Assembly: GCA_003194525.1 (NCBI GenBank)
Contig: NBIV01000221.1
Coordinates: forward strand, 1 to 64,000
DNA from: Gracilariopsis chorda
Taxonomy: Eukaryota; Rhodophyta; Florideophyceae; Gracilariales; Gracilariaceae
Length of the DNA stretch: 64,000 nt
Direction of reading: 5' to 3'
This document shows positions 18,032 to 29,000 of this stretch, in pieces. The translations under genes were made by a program, and so were the position numbers. Each line of letters begins with the position of its first letter. Position 1 is the first letter of the stretch. The notes under the pieces were generated by a model. The model made no database searches. It was given only the letters and a program-made list of their open reading frames with translations, and had not been told where the DNA came from.

Positions 18032-19183
18032 ATGGACGCTCAGCTCTCTGCCCTCGTCACCAAAAAGCCTCTATCGCCTTCCTTTCGTCCCCCCGACCCC
18101 TTTCTTCTTCCCCCTCTTCAAAACCCGTATCAACTCCCATTTACCCCTTCTTCACCCGTTCCAATGGCCTCCGCTCGCACTCTCTCCACCGTGGAATTGG
18201 GCGCCGATCAATACCGTTCCGCTACAAGCTCTTCCAAATGGCCCGTTCAAATTCGCTTGCCGCTTTCCAATGCTGATAACCAACATACTAAATATACCGT
18301 CCTCGTCGACGAAGCCCAACGCTATTCGTTGACCCGCACCGCCCGAAACGACTGGCGCGTCACTTTTTCCACCCCGCAGCACGTTCTCAGGTACAAGCTG
18401 TATCGTGACGCCACCCTTGTTTCTACCGGTGGCCTACATGTTCGAGCGCCAGAACCACCTTTATCCACCCAGCACCCCAATTCAGTGCTGTCTTCCACTC
18501 AACCGGCAGGCGCTGTTGTACTACCATTGCCACCGAAAGCTGGCTTACGCCCTGTACAGTTTGTATTTCGACAACACGCATGGTTTGCCCGTCAAGTGTT
18601 TGTCCGCAGTGATCACTTCGAATCACCCGGTTTGAGCTTGCAAAAGACGCAAGGTGCATTTCAAGCTACTGCCTATCTTCCCTTGGGAACCGTGCAATAC
18701 CGTTTTGTAGTAGTTCCCATGGAGAGTGTACCGCTTCACTCGGCACCGTTTACAAACTTTGGATGGGATCAGTCTGCAGCCCAATCTGATCAACAGTTTG
18801 TTACATGGCCTATGCTTCTTGCCGTTGAGGATGGTACACGCGTGAAAGAAGAGCAGCTTGAATACCAAGTCTGTCATGCTGATGTACCACCACAACAACA
18901 AAAGCAACTTGATTCAACTGTGTCACTGCAATCCTCTAAACATCATGGTAGACGGCCCGGTCTGCGTTCGTTTTTAATGACGGTTGCGATATGTATTACT
19001 AGTATTTCGGTGGCTGCATTTGTCATGGGCCAATCGCATTCCCTTTCATCCGAATCTGACTACACTTTGCAACCTGTGCAATCATCCCGCAATCATGATG
19101 ATGATGACGATAACGATTCTGATCTTGTCAACGAGAGCATCAGTGATGATGCCATGCAACATATCCTTGGTTCACCCAGCTGA
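18032..19183 (+). CDS. Tail-anchored protein with two predicted E-set (CBM48-like) domains, paralogue A
   Basis: 383 aa from the ATG at 18032 (context CACAATAATGG). After a Pro-rich head come two tandem beta-rich units. Unit 1 runs about residues 70-140 (KWPVQIRLPL ... HVLRYKLYRD). Unit 2 runs about 160-250 (LRPVQFVFRQHAWFARQVFV ... LPLGTVQYRFVVVP, then a Trp/Asp-containing GWDQSAAQ). The pattern V-x-F-V-F ... V-x-V ... G-x-x-x-Y-R-F is that of AMPK-glycogen-binding/CBM48 E-set folds. One membrane segment (FLMTVAICITSISVAAFVMG) sits near the C-terminus, followed by an acidic tail with a run of six Asp. The topology fits a tail-anchored protein with cytosolic domains. The minus-strand gene at 20427-23081 has the same plan. 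Carbohydrate binding is inference; catalytic residues are absent. Confidence 0.6.
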   Translation: MDAQLSALVTKKPLSPSFRPPDPFLLPPLQNPYQLPFTPSSPVPMASARTLSTVELGADQYRSATSSSKWPVQIRLPLSNADNQHTKYTVLVDEAQRYSLTRTARNDWRVTFSTPQHVLRYKLYRDATLVSTGGLHVRAPEPPLSTQHPNSVLSSTQPAGAVVLPLPPKAGLRPVQFVFRQHAWFARQVFVRSDHFESPGLSLQKTQGAFQATAYLPLGTVQYRFVVVPMESVPLHSAPFTNFGWDQSAAQSDQQFVTWPMLLAVEDGTRVKEEQLEYQVCHADVPPQQQKQLDSTVSLQSSKHHGRRPGLRSFLMTVAICITSISVAAFVMGQSHSLSSESDYTLQPVQSSRNHDDDDDNDSDLVNESISDDAMQHILGSPS

Positions 19184-19752
19184 ACACTGTTTGTGTTATG
19201 TTTATGTTCACTGTAACTAATGTGCGCTCTTCCGTAACATGCTAGATTGGTTTGCCGCTGTTATTTTTGTCTTATCTTGTTTCCTAGACGCCTAACTGGT
19301 CGCTGAATGTTCAGTTGTAGAAACTCAAATAGAATGATAATCGTAATTGCCTGTATTGTCAATTCCTGCTTGTTTCTCCGCGCCTCCCTGTATAGGACAT
19401 TGCCTTTGTGCACCTCGTTCCGACCTTCCGAGGCTGGAAACCTCGAGCTTCCAACCAAGTGCATTTCGCAATGTTCCCGACAAGTAGTGCGTCGAGCATT
19501 CACGTCCACCAGTTTGGCAGTTGCTCAGCTGCCACATCACAGAAAACGCGCGCTCATTGGCCAAAACGTCAACAAATTCTACCCTAGCTCACTTTAAACT
19601 GAATCATGGCAACGGTGCTCCACTCACCTTCACGAGCTTGGCGCGTTGAGAGGAGTGTTGCTCAGGTGCATATCCAGCCCGCCACTGCCAGACTACTTTT
19701 ATATACCGTCGACTATCTCCCGCAAACCACACGCGCCCTCTTCAGAACCTCA
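19184..19752. other. Short intergenic region and VOC gene promoter
   Basis: Non-coding apart from the TATA-like box noted separately. Two frames (19307-19597 plus and 19261-19564 minus) have no recognisable content. Confidence 0.5.
19698..19705 (+). promoter_or_regulatory. TATA-like box of the VOC gene
   Basis: TTTATATA lies 48-55 bases upstream of ATG 19753 and downstream of the alternative ATG at 19606. If it is used, translation starts at 19753. It is a motif match only. Confidence 0.4.
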
Positions 19753-20244
19753 ATGGCGTTCGTCACTCCGATATCAGTCATCACTCGCCGGATTCAAACA
19801 AACGCACGCTCAAGCTTCCGACCCCGTCGTTCATTTCAAGCAACTCCCAAAATGACTCTTCAGGCAGATCTCGACCACATCGCCCTCGACTGCAAAGACG
19901 TTGATAAAATGCTCTCCTTCTACTGTGACGTCGTTCAATTCGCACCGGTTCAGGTCGACGAGTTTCGAAAAGGTCAGGTTCCGTTTCCAAGTGTCCGTGT
20001 ATCTGAGGCTACTATTCTTGACTTCTTCCCCAACAAACAGCAAACCGGTTTAAGTGGCGCGGGGCACTTTTGCTTCAACATTCCCAAATCTGAATTTCCG
20101 GGTCTCAAGAGTAGATTCGAACAGGCCGGTCTTCAGGTTGCCGACCCTGTGTCCCGCTCCGGTGCTCGTGGAACTGGTTTTAGCATATATATCACAGACC
20201 CCGAGAACAACATGGTCGAGTTTCGATACTACGAGGAAGAGTAG
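19753..20244 (+). CDS. VOC/glyoxalase-family protein with targeting presequence
   Basis: 163 aa from ATG 19753. The same frame opens at ATG 19606, but that lies upstream of the TATA-like box. Residues 1-34 are Arg/Ser/Thr-rich with no acidic residues (MAFVTPISVITRRIQTNARS), typical of a mitochondrial or plastid presequence. A second Met opens the core: LDHIALDCKDVDKMLSFY, VRVSEATILDFF, GAGHFCFNIP and FSIYITDPENNMVEFRYYE. This is the paired beta-alpha-beta-beta-beta unit of the vicinal oxygen chelate superfamily, one module. Likely metal-binding residues are the His in DHIAL, the His of GHFCF and the Glu of VEFRY. It resembles virulence-like/bleomycin-resistance-type VOC proteins; substrate is unknown. 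It sits between the two related tail-anchored genes. Confidence 0.75.
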   Translation: MAFVTPISVITRRIQTNARSSFRPRRSFQATPKMTLQADLDHIALDCKDVDKMLSFYCDVVQFAPVQVDEFRKGQVPFPSVRVSEATILDFFPNKQQTGLSGAGHFCFNIPKSEFPGLKSRFEQAGLQVADPVSRSGARGTGFSIYITDPENNMVEFRYYEEE

Positions 20245-20426
20245 CTCCTGAATTGGCAGTACCAGGGGTTACAAGGACAGCCCTTTTATCCCTTATAGCC
20301 TATCCTATTGATCCCTCCTACGCTTTGCACGCGTAAATCATGTTGTGATCTTACGTTACAGACTCCTCAGAGGTAACAAGGGTTACAGTACAAATTTGCA
20401 CATCTTGTGATGATTACACGAAACAG

Positions 20427-23081
20427 CTAATAAAACCAAGCTTTGTGTTGTGGGACTGAAGTATCGTCATGAACGTTGCTAGCATCGGAGTTTTCGCTTG
20501 CTGTGCTACGTACCGTCAGCAAGTCAAACAAAGTCATTCCCAGCGCTGTTAGGGTTGCCACGAGGATCACTTTGCCGTTTTCTTGCAGAATTTTTCTCAC
20601 TTTGTGCCTCCATCCTGCGTGATTAGTCTGTGCTTTCTTCTCATTCCATGTTCGATCAAACCCTGATGGAAAGCATCTCCCAGAGCACTCGCAGCGCGTT
20701 ACACTGTCCTTCATCAAAGAATTTCGGCTCACCAGTCCTGGTGAGTCCTTCCTTTCTGACGCCTGCTGATTGCACTTCGACCGCCCGTTTTCCACGGCGG
20801 CAATACACGATCGGCTGACAGAAGTTGAAGTGTTAGGTACACCTGCAGGTGCAGGTAGGTTGGGTAAGTCCTGATCGCTTCCATCTCGTGCTGCGTGCTG
20901 TCCGCTTGACGATTGCAGGTTTCCGCCATGCCTCCAGGATAGAGCATTGCCACATGTTGGGCAACGAGAATGGTACCACTGGGTTGCCTCAGTGCGCTGC
21001 CTCATGGTCGAACTTGGAAGTGACGGTGCCCCACCGTGTAACGCTTTTCGCTCAGCTTCAGAATACGCTGACTGGGATACAGCTTCCGCTTGATGACGAG
21101 GATTCGTGCCGAACCGTAGCGGTGGCATGAAAACGGGGGCTGCAAACATGCCCGGCTTTTCGGTAGGTTCAACTGATCCAATGATTGGCGTCATGGGGGA
21201 TAATGGGGGTCTCAGCGAAGGAAATGATCGATACCTTGACGGTGACGGTGGCTCATTTGTCCGTACCTTTGCAAACGGCCATTCTGTTCGTCTTGGTCGA
21301 CGGCGCAGAAATCGCCCAAAGGACCTTCTTGAGCTTGACGACGAAGCACTGGAGACTTCACCGGGAGAAGCTGACGGGTTTGTCCTGTCAACAGACATTT
21401 TCGCAAAACGCTTGGCTCTTCCTTCGTCAGAAGAAACGTCAGATTCAGAGAATGATACTGATGATGAACCGGCCTCAATAGAATCGTTCGTCACGCTTTC
21501 TGGTGCATTTGAGCCACTACCGGTGACGTGTAGGTTTTCGTCATTCTTTGTAGAGTAAGTTCTGCTCTGGGCTTTGTTGCAATACTCAGAATGTCCGTCA
21601 CATGCATTTGTGTCCTGTTCACCTCTGAAAGCGTATTCTCGTTTGCGAAATACTTCCCCCATTCCTGAAATAGAACTAATACAATTGGGCATACTTAACC
21701 GTCCATGTCCTGCACTGCCCTCCGTGTGCGCTGTGCGATGAACAACATCAGCTGAGCTCCTGGGAAACAATGAAAACCGATCTGGTGATTCGTTTTCTCG
21801 GACTAAACCGGCTTTGCCAGTGGGGTCACCACAGTCGTTACGCCAAGCAAACTCACTTGTTCCATTCTGTGATACTGTCGTTCGCATTAGCCTATCTATG
21901 GACTGAAAGCTTCGTAACTCACTTTCACCCGATGAAGATGTTGAGGTTCTTGAACTATCTTTCGAGCTCGGTGGAGGGGTCCAAACCTCAAAGCTAGTAT
22001 TCCTGCCATGTATTCCGTATTCGTTCGAGAACTGATCAGCGGAGGCCGTCCTATCAGAGGCAGTTGTCTCAGGAACTGGGGTTGGTTGTAAATAAGAAGA
22101 CTGCTCACGGCTCGCAGAAAGCAGTCCCTCTTCCTTACCAGCACTTTCACATCCAGCAAGTTCTTTAGCCAGAGATATCTGCGATCCACTTGCGCTCTTC
22201 TTCGAGGAATTGCCGGCATCATTCTGACAACATGTGCTCGTTCGAAAGCGGTCTGAAATAAACCGAGCGTCTTCAACTTTTGTTTCTTGATATGTCAGAA
22301 GAGAGTTTTGCTGTTCATGAATGTGCTTAACTCCAGAGGTTGTGTCTACTTTAATCTCAAACACAAGCCACTCAGTTACTATACCCCAAGAGTAGCTATC
22401 ATCCGGATTCCATGCAATACTGATGGGCGGGAACTCAGACGTCCTTCGCATAGACTTTTCGAACAAGACGCGGAAACGATAAAGATGGTATCCAGCAGCA
22501 AGCGCTAAGGTTCGACTAAACATTGTATTCGTAACTCTTGTGAGCGGAACCGCACGAACAGGGGACTTCAGTTCTACAATAACCGCACGAGCGCCTAACA
22601 GTTCTTCGTTGAATACAAACCGCACATGGTAGAGTTTTCGGACATCTGGAGCTTTTGAGATGACACGAGCGCCACTTCTTTCACCAGTCGTATGTAATTG
22701 AGTACCTACGTTCCTGATGATAGGAAATACCAAGAGGCTGCCCTCCTTCACCAGGGTCTTGGCAAAACATATGCGATAACGTGCAAGACCCTCACGCACG
22801 AGGGCTGCAGCTCGTATCGCCATTCGATTGTTAGACACTTTCGTAAACGAAAGCCGTACTGGTTGAGTATCATTGCAGCACCCAGAAGCCCATAAAAAAG
22901 CAAAGTATTCTTCTATAGGGGATTTGGCAAAGCGAATCTCAAAGACGATAGGCCACAATCCGCTTTCTTCTGCTTGTTCCAATCCACGAAATCCCATCTC
23001 TGGTAATGTCAAAGAGCGCACGGAAACAAGACTTATCCGAGCAACGGCAGATCTTGCCCGTTCTAGGGCACGTGGAAGCAT
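20427..23081 (-). CDS. Tail-anchored protein with two predicted E-set (CBM48-like) domains, paralogue B
   Basis: 884 aa from ATG 23081; an in-frame stop at 23148-23150 closes the frame upstream. The first 30 residues are Arg/Ser-rich without acid, possibly a targeting peptide. Unit 1 (about 40-130) begins LWPIVFEIRFA. Unit 2 (about 150-260) begins LYHVRFVFNEELLGARAVIV and ends GYHLYRFRVLF, with AWNPDDSYSWG and EWLVFEIKV after it. These match the order and key residues of the gene at 18032. A 500-residue Ser-rich, low-complexity linker follows, including CPTCGNAL and CECSGRC Cys pairs. Near the end, GKVILVATLTALGMTLFDLL is a single membrane segment with a 30-residue tail. I infer a cytosol-facing, membrane-tethered protein. 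Function is not known. Confidence 0.6.
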   Translation of the reverse strand: MLPRALERARSAVARISLVSVRSLTLPEMGFRGLEQAEESGLWPIVFEIRFAKSPIEEYFAFLWASGCCNDTQPVRLSFTKVSNNRMAIRAAALVREGLARYRICFAKTLVKEGSLLVFPIIRNVGTQLHTTGERSGARVISKAPDVRKLYHVRFVFNEELLGARAVIVELKSPVRAVPLTRVTNTMFSRTLALAAGYHLYRFRVLFEKSMRRTSEFPPISIAWNPDDSYSWGIVTEWLVFEIKVDTTSGVKHIHEQQNSLLTYQETKVEDARFISDRFRTSTCCQNDAGNSSKKSASGSQISLAKELAGCESAGKEEGLLSASREQSSYLQPTPVPETTASDRTASADQFSNEYGIHGRNTSFEVWTPPPSSKDSSRTSTSSSGESELRSFQSIDRLMRTTVSQNGTSEFAWRNDCGDPTGKAGLVRENESPDRFSLFPRSSADVVHRTAHTEGSAGHGRLSMPNCISSISGMGEVFRKREYAFRGEQDTNACDGHSEYCNKAQSRTYSTKNDENLHVTGSGSNAPESVTNDSIEAGSSSVSFSESDVSSDEGRAKRFAKMSVDRTNPSASPGEVSSASSSSSRRSFGRFLRRRPRRTEWPFAKVRTNEPPSPSRYRSFPSLRPPLSPMTPIIGSVEPTEKPGMFAAPVFMPPLRFGTNPRHQAEAVSQSAYSEAERKALHGGAPSLPSSTMRQRTEATQWYHSRCPTCGNALSWRHGGNLQSSSGQHAARDGSDQDLPNLPAPAGVPNTSTSVSRSCIAAVENGRSKCNQQASERKDSPGLVSRNSLMKDSVTRCECSGRCFPSGFDRTWNEKKAQTNHAGWRHKVRKILQENGKVILVATLTALGMTLFDLLTVRSTASENSDASNVHDDTSVPQHKAWFY

Positions 23082-23613
23082 TCTCGGGGAGCTATCGATT
23101 TCGTGGTTACTGACGAGTAAAGCGTGTGTTGAAGATCTCGCCTCTCTTCACCTTCCGCTCTTCAACGTCAGATAGGTCCATTTTCGCCATAGAAAACCAT
23201 TGTGTGTATAAAGGCATAGGATACCATAGTATATCATCTCTAGCACAAGCTCGGAATCGTGGCAGATCTTCAAGGGCCATTGACAGGTTTCTGTTGTATG
23301 TTATATACTCATTCAAGGCGGGGGTTTCGGGACTACTGCTATATGCTCTAATACGAAGAACTTGTCAAGGGTTACAAATGGAGTCACGCATACGGATTAA
23401 GACAAAACACAGAATTGCAAGCTCCGTTGGTTTCTTGGCCCAACTCTGGCGCGGGCTAACTCTTGAACTGATTTCGCATGGGACGGGCATTACGAGCTTA
23501 GTTACCTGTGGAATCGTAGCGGTTGGTAAATGGTTATCAATTTCTAAACTTTATCAAGGTATCAATAGTTAGAACATAGCAGACTGTTGTTGTTGTTCAT
23601 AGCAGACTGGTAT

Positions 23614-23657
<44 letters not shown>

Positions 23658-24611
23658 TTTTCTCGATTAACCCCTACGGTAACTCTTTCGATGATAGACC
23701 TTGCTGTGTTTCAGCTACCCTTTTCCAAAATAGCAAAGCACTGACCTACCTTGGGAGAGAGAGTTTCTTCGAAAGAATACTCGTCCGTTTCTTTGAAAGT
23801 AGAAACGCGGCCCGCCTGGAAGCAGCATTCCACGACACCAACGCACACTGCCACAAGATTTTGAATTGCAGCTACTCAGATATATTGGCGAGGTCGTGTC
23901 GTCATATCTGATTCAGAGATAAAAAAGAATCAATTCTTTGTCCAAAGACAGATTTCCTTCGCCTTTGTACCAACGGTACCTACGAAAGCATTGTGCTTGC
24001 GTTGTCTTTCATGTGAGGGAATCCGATTGCGCTTTTTCTCAAATGCTGATCGCAGCGATTACAGACCAAGGTGCGGCTCTCCATCCGACCTATTAGCGGA
24101 AGGCATGAACAGCGTCGACCTGAACGACCGGGAAAAGTGATATCAGGTTTCGCTGGTCAAAAATTTCAGGGCTACAGAGATACCACAACAGTATAGGCTA
24201 AAATTTGCTCTTGGTAACCCTTAGTAAGCTTTAGTTATCCTTCCCGTTCGCCTGGTAAGTTACCAGTGGTATCCCTATAACCCTTCAGCCCTACGGAATC
24301 CATGCGCTGGCACACACCGCGATCCGTGGGCCTCACAAAATACTGTATTTCGGTGCGAGCCATTCTAGCTAGATGTGAATCTCACCAACTCGAGATGTGC
24401 AACGTTCACCTTACCATTACGAAGTGAAAAGAGGCAACATATCTGGTGGTACACGAGGTTGTGAGAGGTGGAACCGCGCCCGGTTGACAGGAGTTCGGGA
24501 AGGTTAACACCTTTGAATGCCCGTTGAGCGTGGAAGTGATTTCTGATCGCCAGCTGAAGACAGAGAGATTTGCTGAAGAGGTCAGACCTCGCTGGACGCA
24601 TCAATCGTGCA
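23082..24611. other. Intergenic region
   Basis: No gene is supported; the frame at 23126-23572 has no family resemblance. It contains the GA microsatellite, and AAGGGTTA/TTACC words near 23363, 23672 and 24205-24290. Confidence 0.5.
23617..23654. repeat. (GA)n microsatellite
   Basis: Nineteen GA dinucleotides without interruption. Confidence 0.95.
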
Positions 24612-25272
24612 ATGTTGCCCGCTTTCTCCTTCACATCTCCGGTTTATTCTTCGATTACGTTCTCTGGTTTTTGCGCTAGTTCGGTTTACCCAGCGGGAAG
24701 CTGCCGATTGCTAAGCCCTTGCCAATCGCGAGCTCGTGGAACGAAGCGTTGTTCCGTTGTGATGAAAACAGAGAGTGAGCCTTCAAGTCCGAAAGATATT
24801 CCACAAACGCCGATGAGATCACCGTTGTTCCACGTCACAGCATGGTGCAGAAATGCTTTGGCAAAGCGCAAGGACTTGAAAGCCGATGTCCTGCGCAATT
24901 ATGGTATCGCTGCTCTTCTTTCATACGGTTTCTTTGATGCTTTGACGTATTCAGTAAGCTTTTTGATTAGTTTGCGGGCATACCTTGCTGCTGGAAAAGT
25001 GCTAACATGGAAAACTCTGCCTCAGGTACGGTACACAGTTCTTGATACCCACGCCTTTTCACCATAGATGCATGGTACATGGCATTCTAACTAGATCTTG
25101 TATGAATCAGGTTCTCGCTCTTATGTGGGGCATTAACAACTTTAGTAGGCCCTTTCGAATAGCTGGAGCGTTGGCACTTGCGCCAGTGGTTGACCGCCGA
25201 ATTGTGAAGCCGTTTGGCCGTTTTTTGAATCGTTTTCGTTCAGGAAATCCTCCGTCTGACGTGGAACAGTGA
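24612..25272 (+). CDS. Conserved plastid membrane protein, two exons
   Basis: The model is join(24612..25025,25111..25272), with phase-0 intron 25026-25110 (GTACGG ... AATCAG), 191 aa; an in-frame ATG 42 bases upstream (24570) is possible. The first about 45 residues are Ser/Phe/Arg-rich with almost no acid, as in a plastid transit peptide. The core reads LRNYGIAALLSYGFFDALTY, a hydrophobic segment, then across the splice LMWGINNFSRPFRIAGALAL and APVVDRRIVKPF. From memory, plants and cyanobacteria share a small membrane protein with the same YG-x-A-x-x-L-x-YG-x-FD and NN-x-x-RPFR-x-AGA-x-ALAP signatures, distantly like FAM210 (DUF1279). Two or three membrane helices are expected. The biochemical role is unknown to me. 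Confidence 0.7.
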
Positions 25273-26038
25273 GTGAAGAGCCGCAACTCAGTCTGGAGAC
25301 GAAGGCGTCTCCCTCCATGTGTCTCTCATGTGGTACACATGGAGTTAGGAAGAGTGAATCCGAATGCGTCAAGGCTTCACTACAACGTGCTTTCTGCTTT
25401 CGAAAACTGATTCTGTTTCACTTCATACCCTTGTAATTTAAAGGCTGCATATTATTTCGTGGTGGCTTTCGAGTCGGTAACCCTTCTTGAATTTAATCGG
25501 ATACCTTTCCACCAATACTTCGTACCAAAGGTACGCTATCTCCCCAACTCTGCATTTGACGGTTTGGGAATCTTACTGCGTCATCTGCAATGCAAGTTTG
25601 CGCTTCTTTCATTGCATTACCGTTTCCTACTCTTCTATGAGGCATTAACGCTACAGAATGCGCTGTCAAGACGGCCGCGAGAGCATATTTCTGAAGTATC
25701 TAACAATTTGTTAAAAGGCTCCGACGAAGAAGCCGTACGTTGCTGTTTTCCACTGTTTTGAGGTCCTTTATCCTACTTTCCCCTTTCAGTACTCCGGATT
25801 CACATTTCGATAGAAGAATCAGTCGTCATAACCGGATACATTGGGAGGAAGGAGAGTTCTTCTCACTGCCTTTGTTATCAACCTTCAACTCCAGATAGTT
25901 TCTCTGCACTTTGCGCATGATACCTTGACGTTCTTTTTGTTCGGCTGTTTGTACTATCTCTAACTTGCTGTCCTATCAACCTAGAAGGGCGCCGAATAAA
26001 AAAGTGAACCTGCTGATCGGTTTATCTCTGTATCCCCA
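25273..26038. other. Intergenic region upstream of the ATPase gene
   Basis: No gene is supported; the 100-residue frame at 25459-25761 is without resemblance. A palindrome-like CTCCATGTGTCTCTCATG... pair (25313-25345, CCATGTG and CACATGG) is the only structure I noticed. Confidence 0.5.
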
Positions 26039-29000
26039 ATGGCCTCAAGCTTTTCGAAAACTGATGCTGTTACTGACGTCACCGAATATGATACGTATGG
26101 TGAGCTCAATTCCATTTCTATCCTGAAAGAAAAAGCGGGGAATGGTTCTGGACTAATGTGGCAGCACAAGGCAGAGTCGGATGAAGTTGTCAAACGGCTT
26201 GGAACGAATCGACAAACGGGCTTAACTTCCATAGAAGTGGTAAAGAGGTTACACAAGTTTGGACCTAACACCTTGACCCCGCTGCCTATGAAGCCATTGT
26301 GGAAGAAGCTCATAGTACACTTTACGGACTTTTTTTCTCTCATGTTACAGTTTGCTGCGATACTATGTTTTTTTGCATATATCACGGAACCAGATGAGTC
26401 AATGCATCTGTACCTTGGACTCTTTCTCTACACAGTTGTTTTCGTTACATCTCTCTTCTCGTTCATCCAGCAACATAAATCGGATCAAACTCTCCGCGAG
26501 TTTCGGAACTTCCTGCCTCCGAAAGCCGTGGTTCTACGTGACGAGGGAGAGACATACACTATTAACGCTTCAGAATTAGTAGTTGGGGATATAATTCAAT
26601 TACGACTGGGTGACAAGGTACCTGCAGACGTTCGGCTTCTCACGAGCAATAGGTTCACTGTTGACAATTCTTCATTGACAGGCGAGAGTGAGCCTGTGGA
26701 GTTAACTCCTGAGGTCTCTCATTCGAATCCAATGGAAGCACCGAATCTCGCTTTTTTTGGATGCCTTGCTCTCGATGGATCGTGCACCGGGGTAGTCATA
26801 GCAACTGGAGATTGTACGGTCTTCGGACAGATCGCAAGACTGACTGCAAGACCTGAAGCAGAAGTTGGTCAAACAACCCTTCAGAAGGATATCCACCACT
26901 TTGTCCTCAACATTGCAGCGTTTGCTGTACTGGTCGGGCTATTGTTCTTCATAGTTGGAGCCATACAGCGAACCAAGATGATTCACAACATAGTATACAG
27001 CATTGGAATAATCGTAAGTAATATTCCCGAAGGTTTAGTAGCAACCGTGATTGTATCTTTGACAGCTTCAGCGAGAAGAATGGGCCGGAAAAAGGTACTC
27101 GTCAAACAACTTGATGCCATAGAATCGCTGGGGTCGACAACAGTGATTTGCACTGACAAGACTGGAACTCTAACCCAGAACAGAATGGCGGTTTCTCACG
27201 TCGTTTGTGGGGGTCGTATAGAGGAAGTAACTTCGTCGTGGTTGTCACCAAATCAACGGCAAGCTGTAACTGGGGAAAGGGAAGTGGGTATTCGCCAATG
27301 CTTGGAGTCTTTGATATACGGTGCCTCCCTCTGCTCAACTGCAGTACATGATAACAATAAGCTCATTTTGAATCCAGACGCGCCACCGACGGAGCGTGCT
27401 GTTTGTGGTGATGCTTCAGAGGCTGGTATCTTTCGATTTACACAGGCAATCCATGATATCGCTGGCGTTCGACGAAACAATCCTACGGTGGCTACCATTC
27501 CGTTTAACTCGAAGAACAAGTATATGGTAACTGTTCACAAATGCCCCGACTCAGATCATTTGCTACGTGTTGTAATCAAAGGAGCACCAGAGAAGATTCT
27601 TGCTAAATGCAAGAATGTCTTAAATCCGGGTGGAGTGCGTCAGTTAACTGAACGTGATAGTTCCCTTATTGAAAGGCAACTAAACTATCTGGCCGGAAGG
27701 GGGGAGAGAGTTCTAGGATATGCTGAGCTGTATTTATCTCCTCAGGCCTCTGCACGAGTCCTGTCTCACAAAGACGCTTCCCCAGACTTAGATGCGATTC
27801 CTCTGTCTGACATGTGCTTTGTTGGTCTGATATCCATGATTGACCCACCACGTCAAACAGTTCCTCTTGCAGTTCAAATGTCCAAGAATGCCGGAATTAA
27901 GGTCATAATGGTCACCGGTGACCATCCCGACACGGCTCGATCCATCGCACAACAAGTCGGTATTATCACTCGTGAAATTGCTGGCCAAAACGAGTCGAAA
28001 TCCAAGTATGACGAAGCTGTGGTTGTGACAGGGTCAGAGATACAAGATTGTGACGAAGGTCGATGGGATGAGATCCTCAGTCATCCAGAAATCGTATTCG
28101 CAAGAACATCCCCTCAACAGAAACTTGAGATTGTCTGCAACCTTCAGAGAATGGGAGAGATTGTGACGGTGACTGGAGATGGGTGCAATGATGCTCCAGC
28201 ACTTAAGCAAGCAAACACTGGCGTAGCAATGGGAGTGTCAGGCTCAGAAGTTTCACGAGAAGCAGCGAGTATTGTCATTCTAGATGACAATTTCTCATCA
28301 ATTGTAAGCGGGATTGAGGAAGGCCGGCTGATCTTCGACAACCTCAAGAAAAGCATTGCCTATACACTAACTAGCAACATCCCTCAGCTCATTCCCTTCC
28401 TGATTTTTATCACATTGAAGATTCCTCTTCCGTTAACAACAGTTTTGATTCTGTGTATCGACTTGGGAACTGACATATTTCCGGCCATCGCCTTGGCATA
28501 CGAGAAACCAGAAAGTGATATTATGCGGCGACCGCCACGGGACAGGGAGAACGACCGTTTGTTAAACAGACGTTTGATATCATATTCTGCTCTGCAACTC
28601 GGTGTAATGCAGACATTCGCAGGGTTCTTCGCGTATTTCGTTGTCATGGCAGATTATGGACTACCTCCTCTGACTTTAGTCTTCTTGGATTCCGGCCTAC
28701 ACTTTGCTTCGGAGCGACTCAGCAACCAAAGATGGATGTTCACTATTCAAGAACATAGGTCTGGATTGGCATATGAAGCAAGTTGGTTTGCACGAGAAAA
28801 TGCACAGTTCTCGAAGTACTTTGGTACCGAGCATTTTGGGTTTCTCAGACAAGAAGAGGATATGTTCTCAAGACTGCATACATCTGGCACGCTGGACGCG
28901 AAAGGTGGACAGGCTCAGTTCAATAACATGCTGAAAATTGTTGCCTTCGAAACCAAGAAACCACCATGTTTGGCCTTCACTTGCCACCTCGACGGTAACC

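Noticed and set aside
23126-23572. 148-codon plus-strand frame upstream of the second tail-anchored gene
   Set aside because: No resemblance; overlaps that gene's promoter and has no start context.
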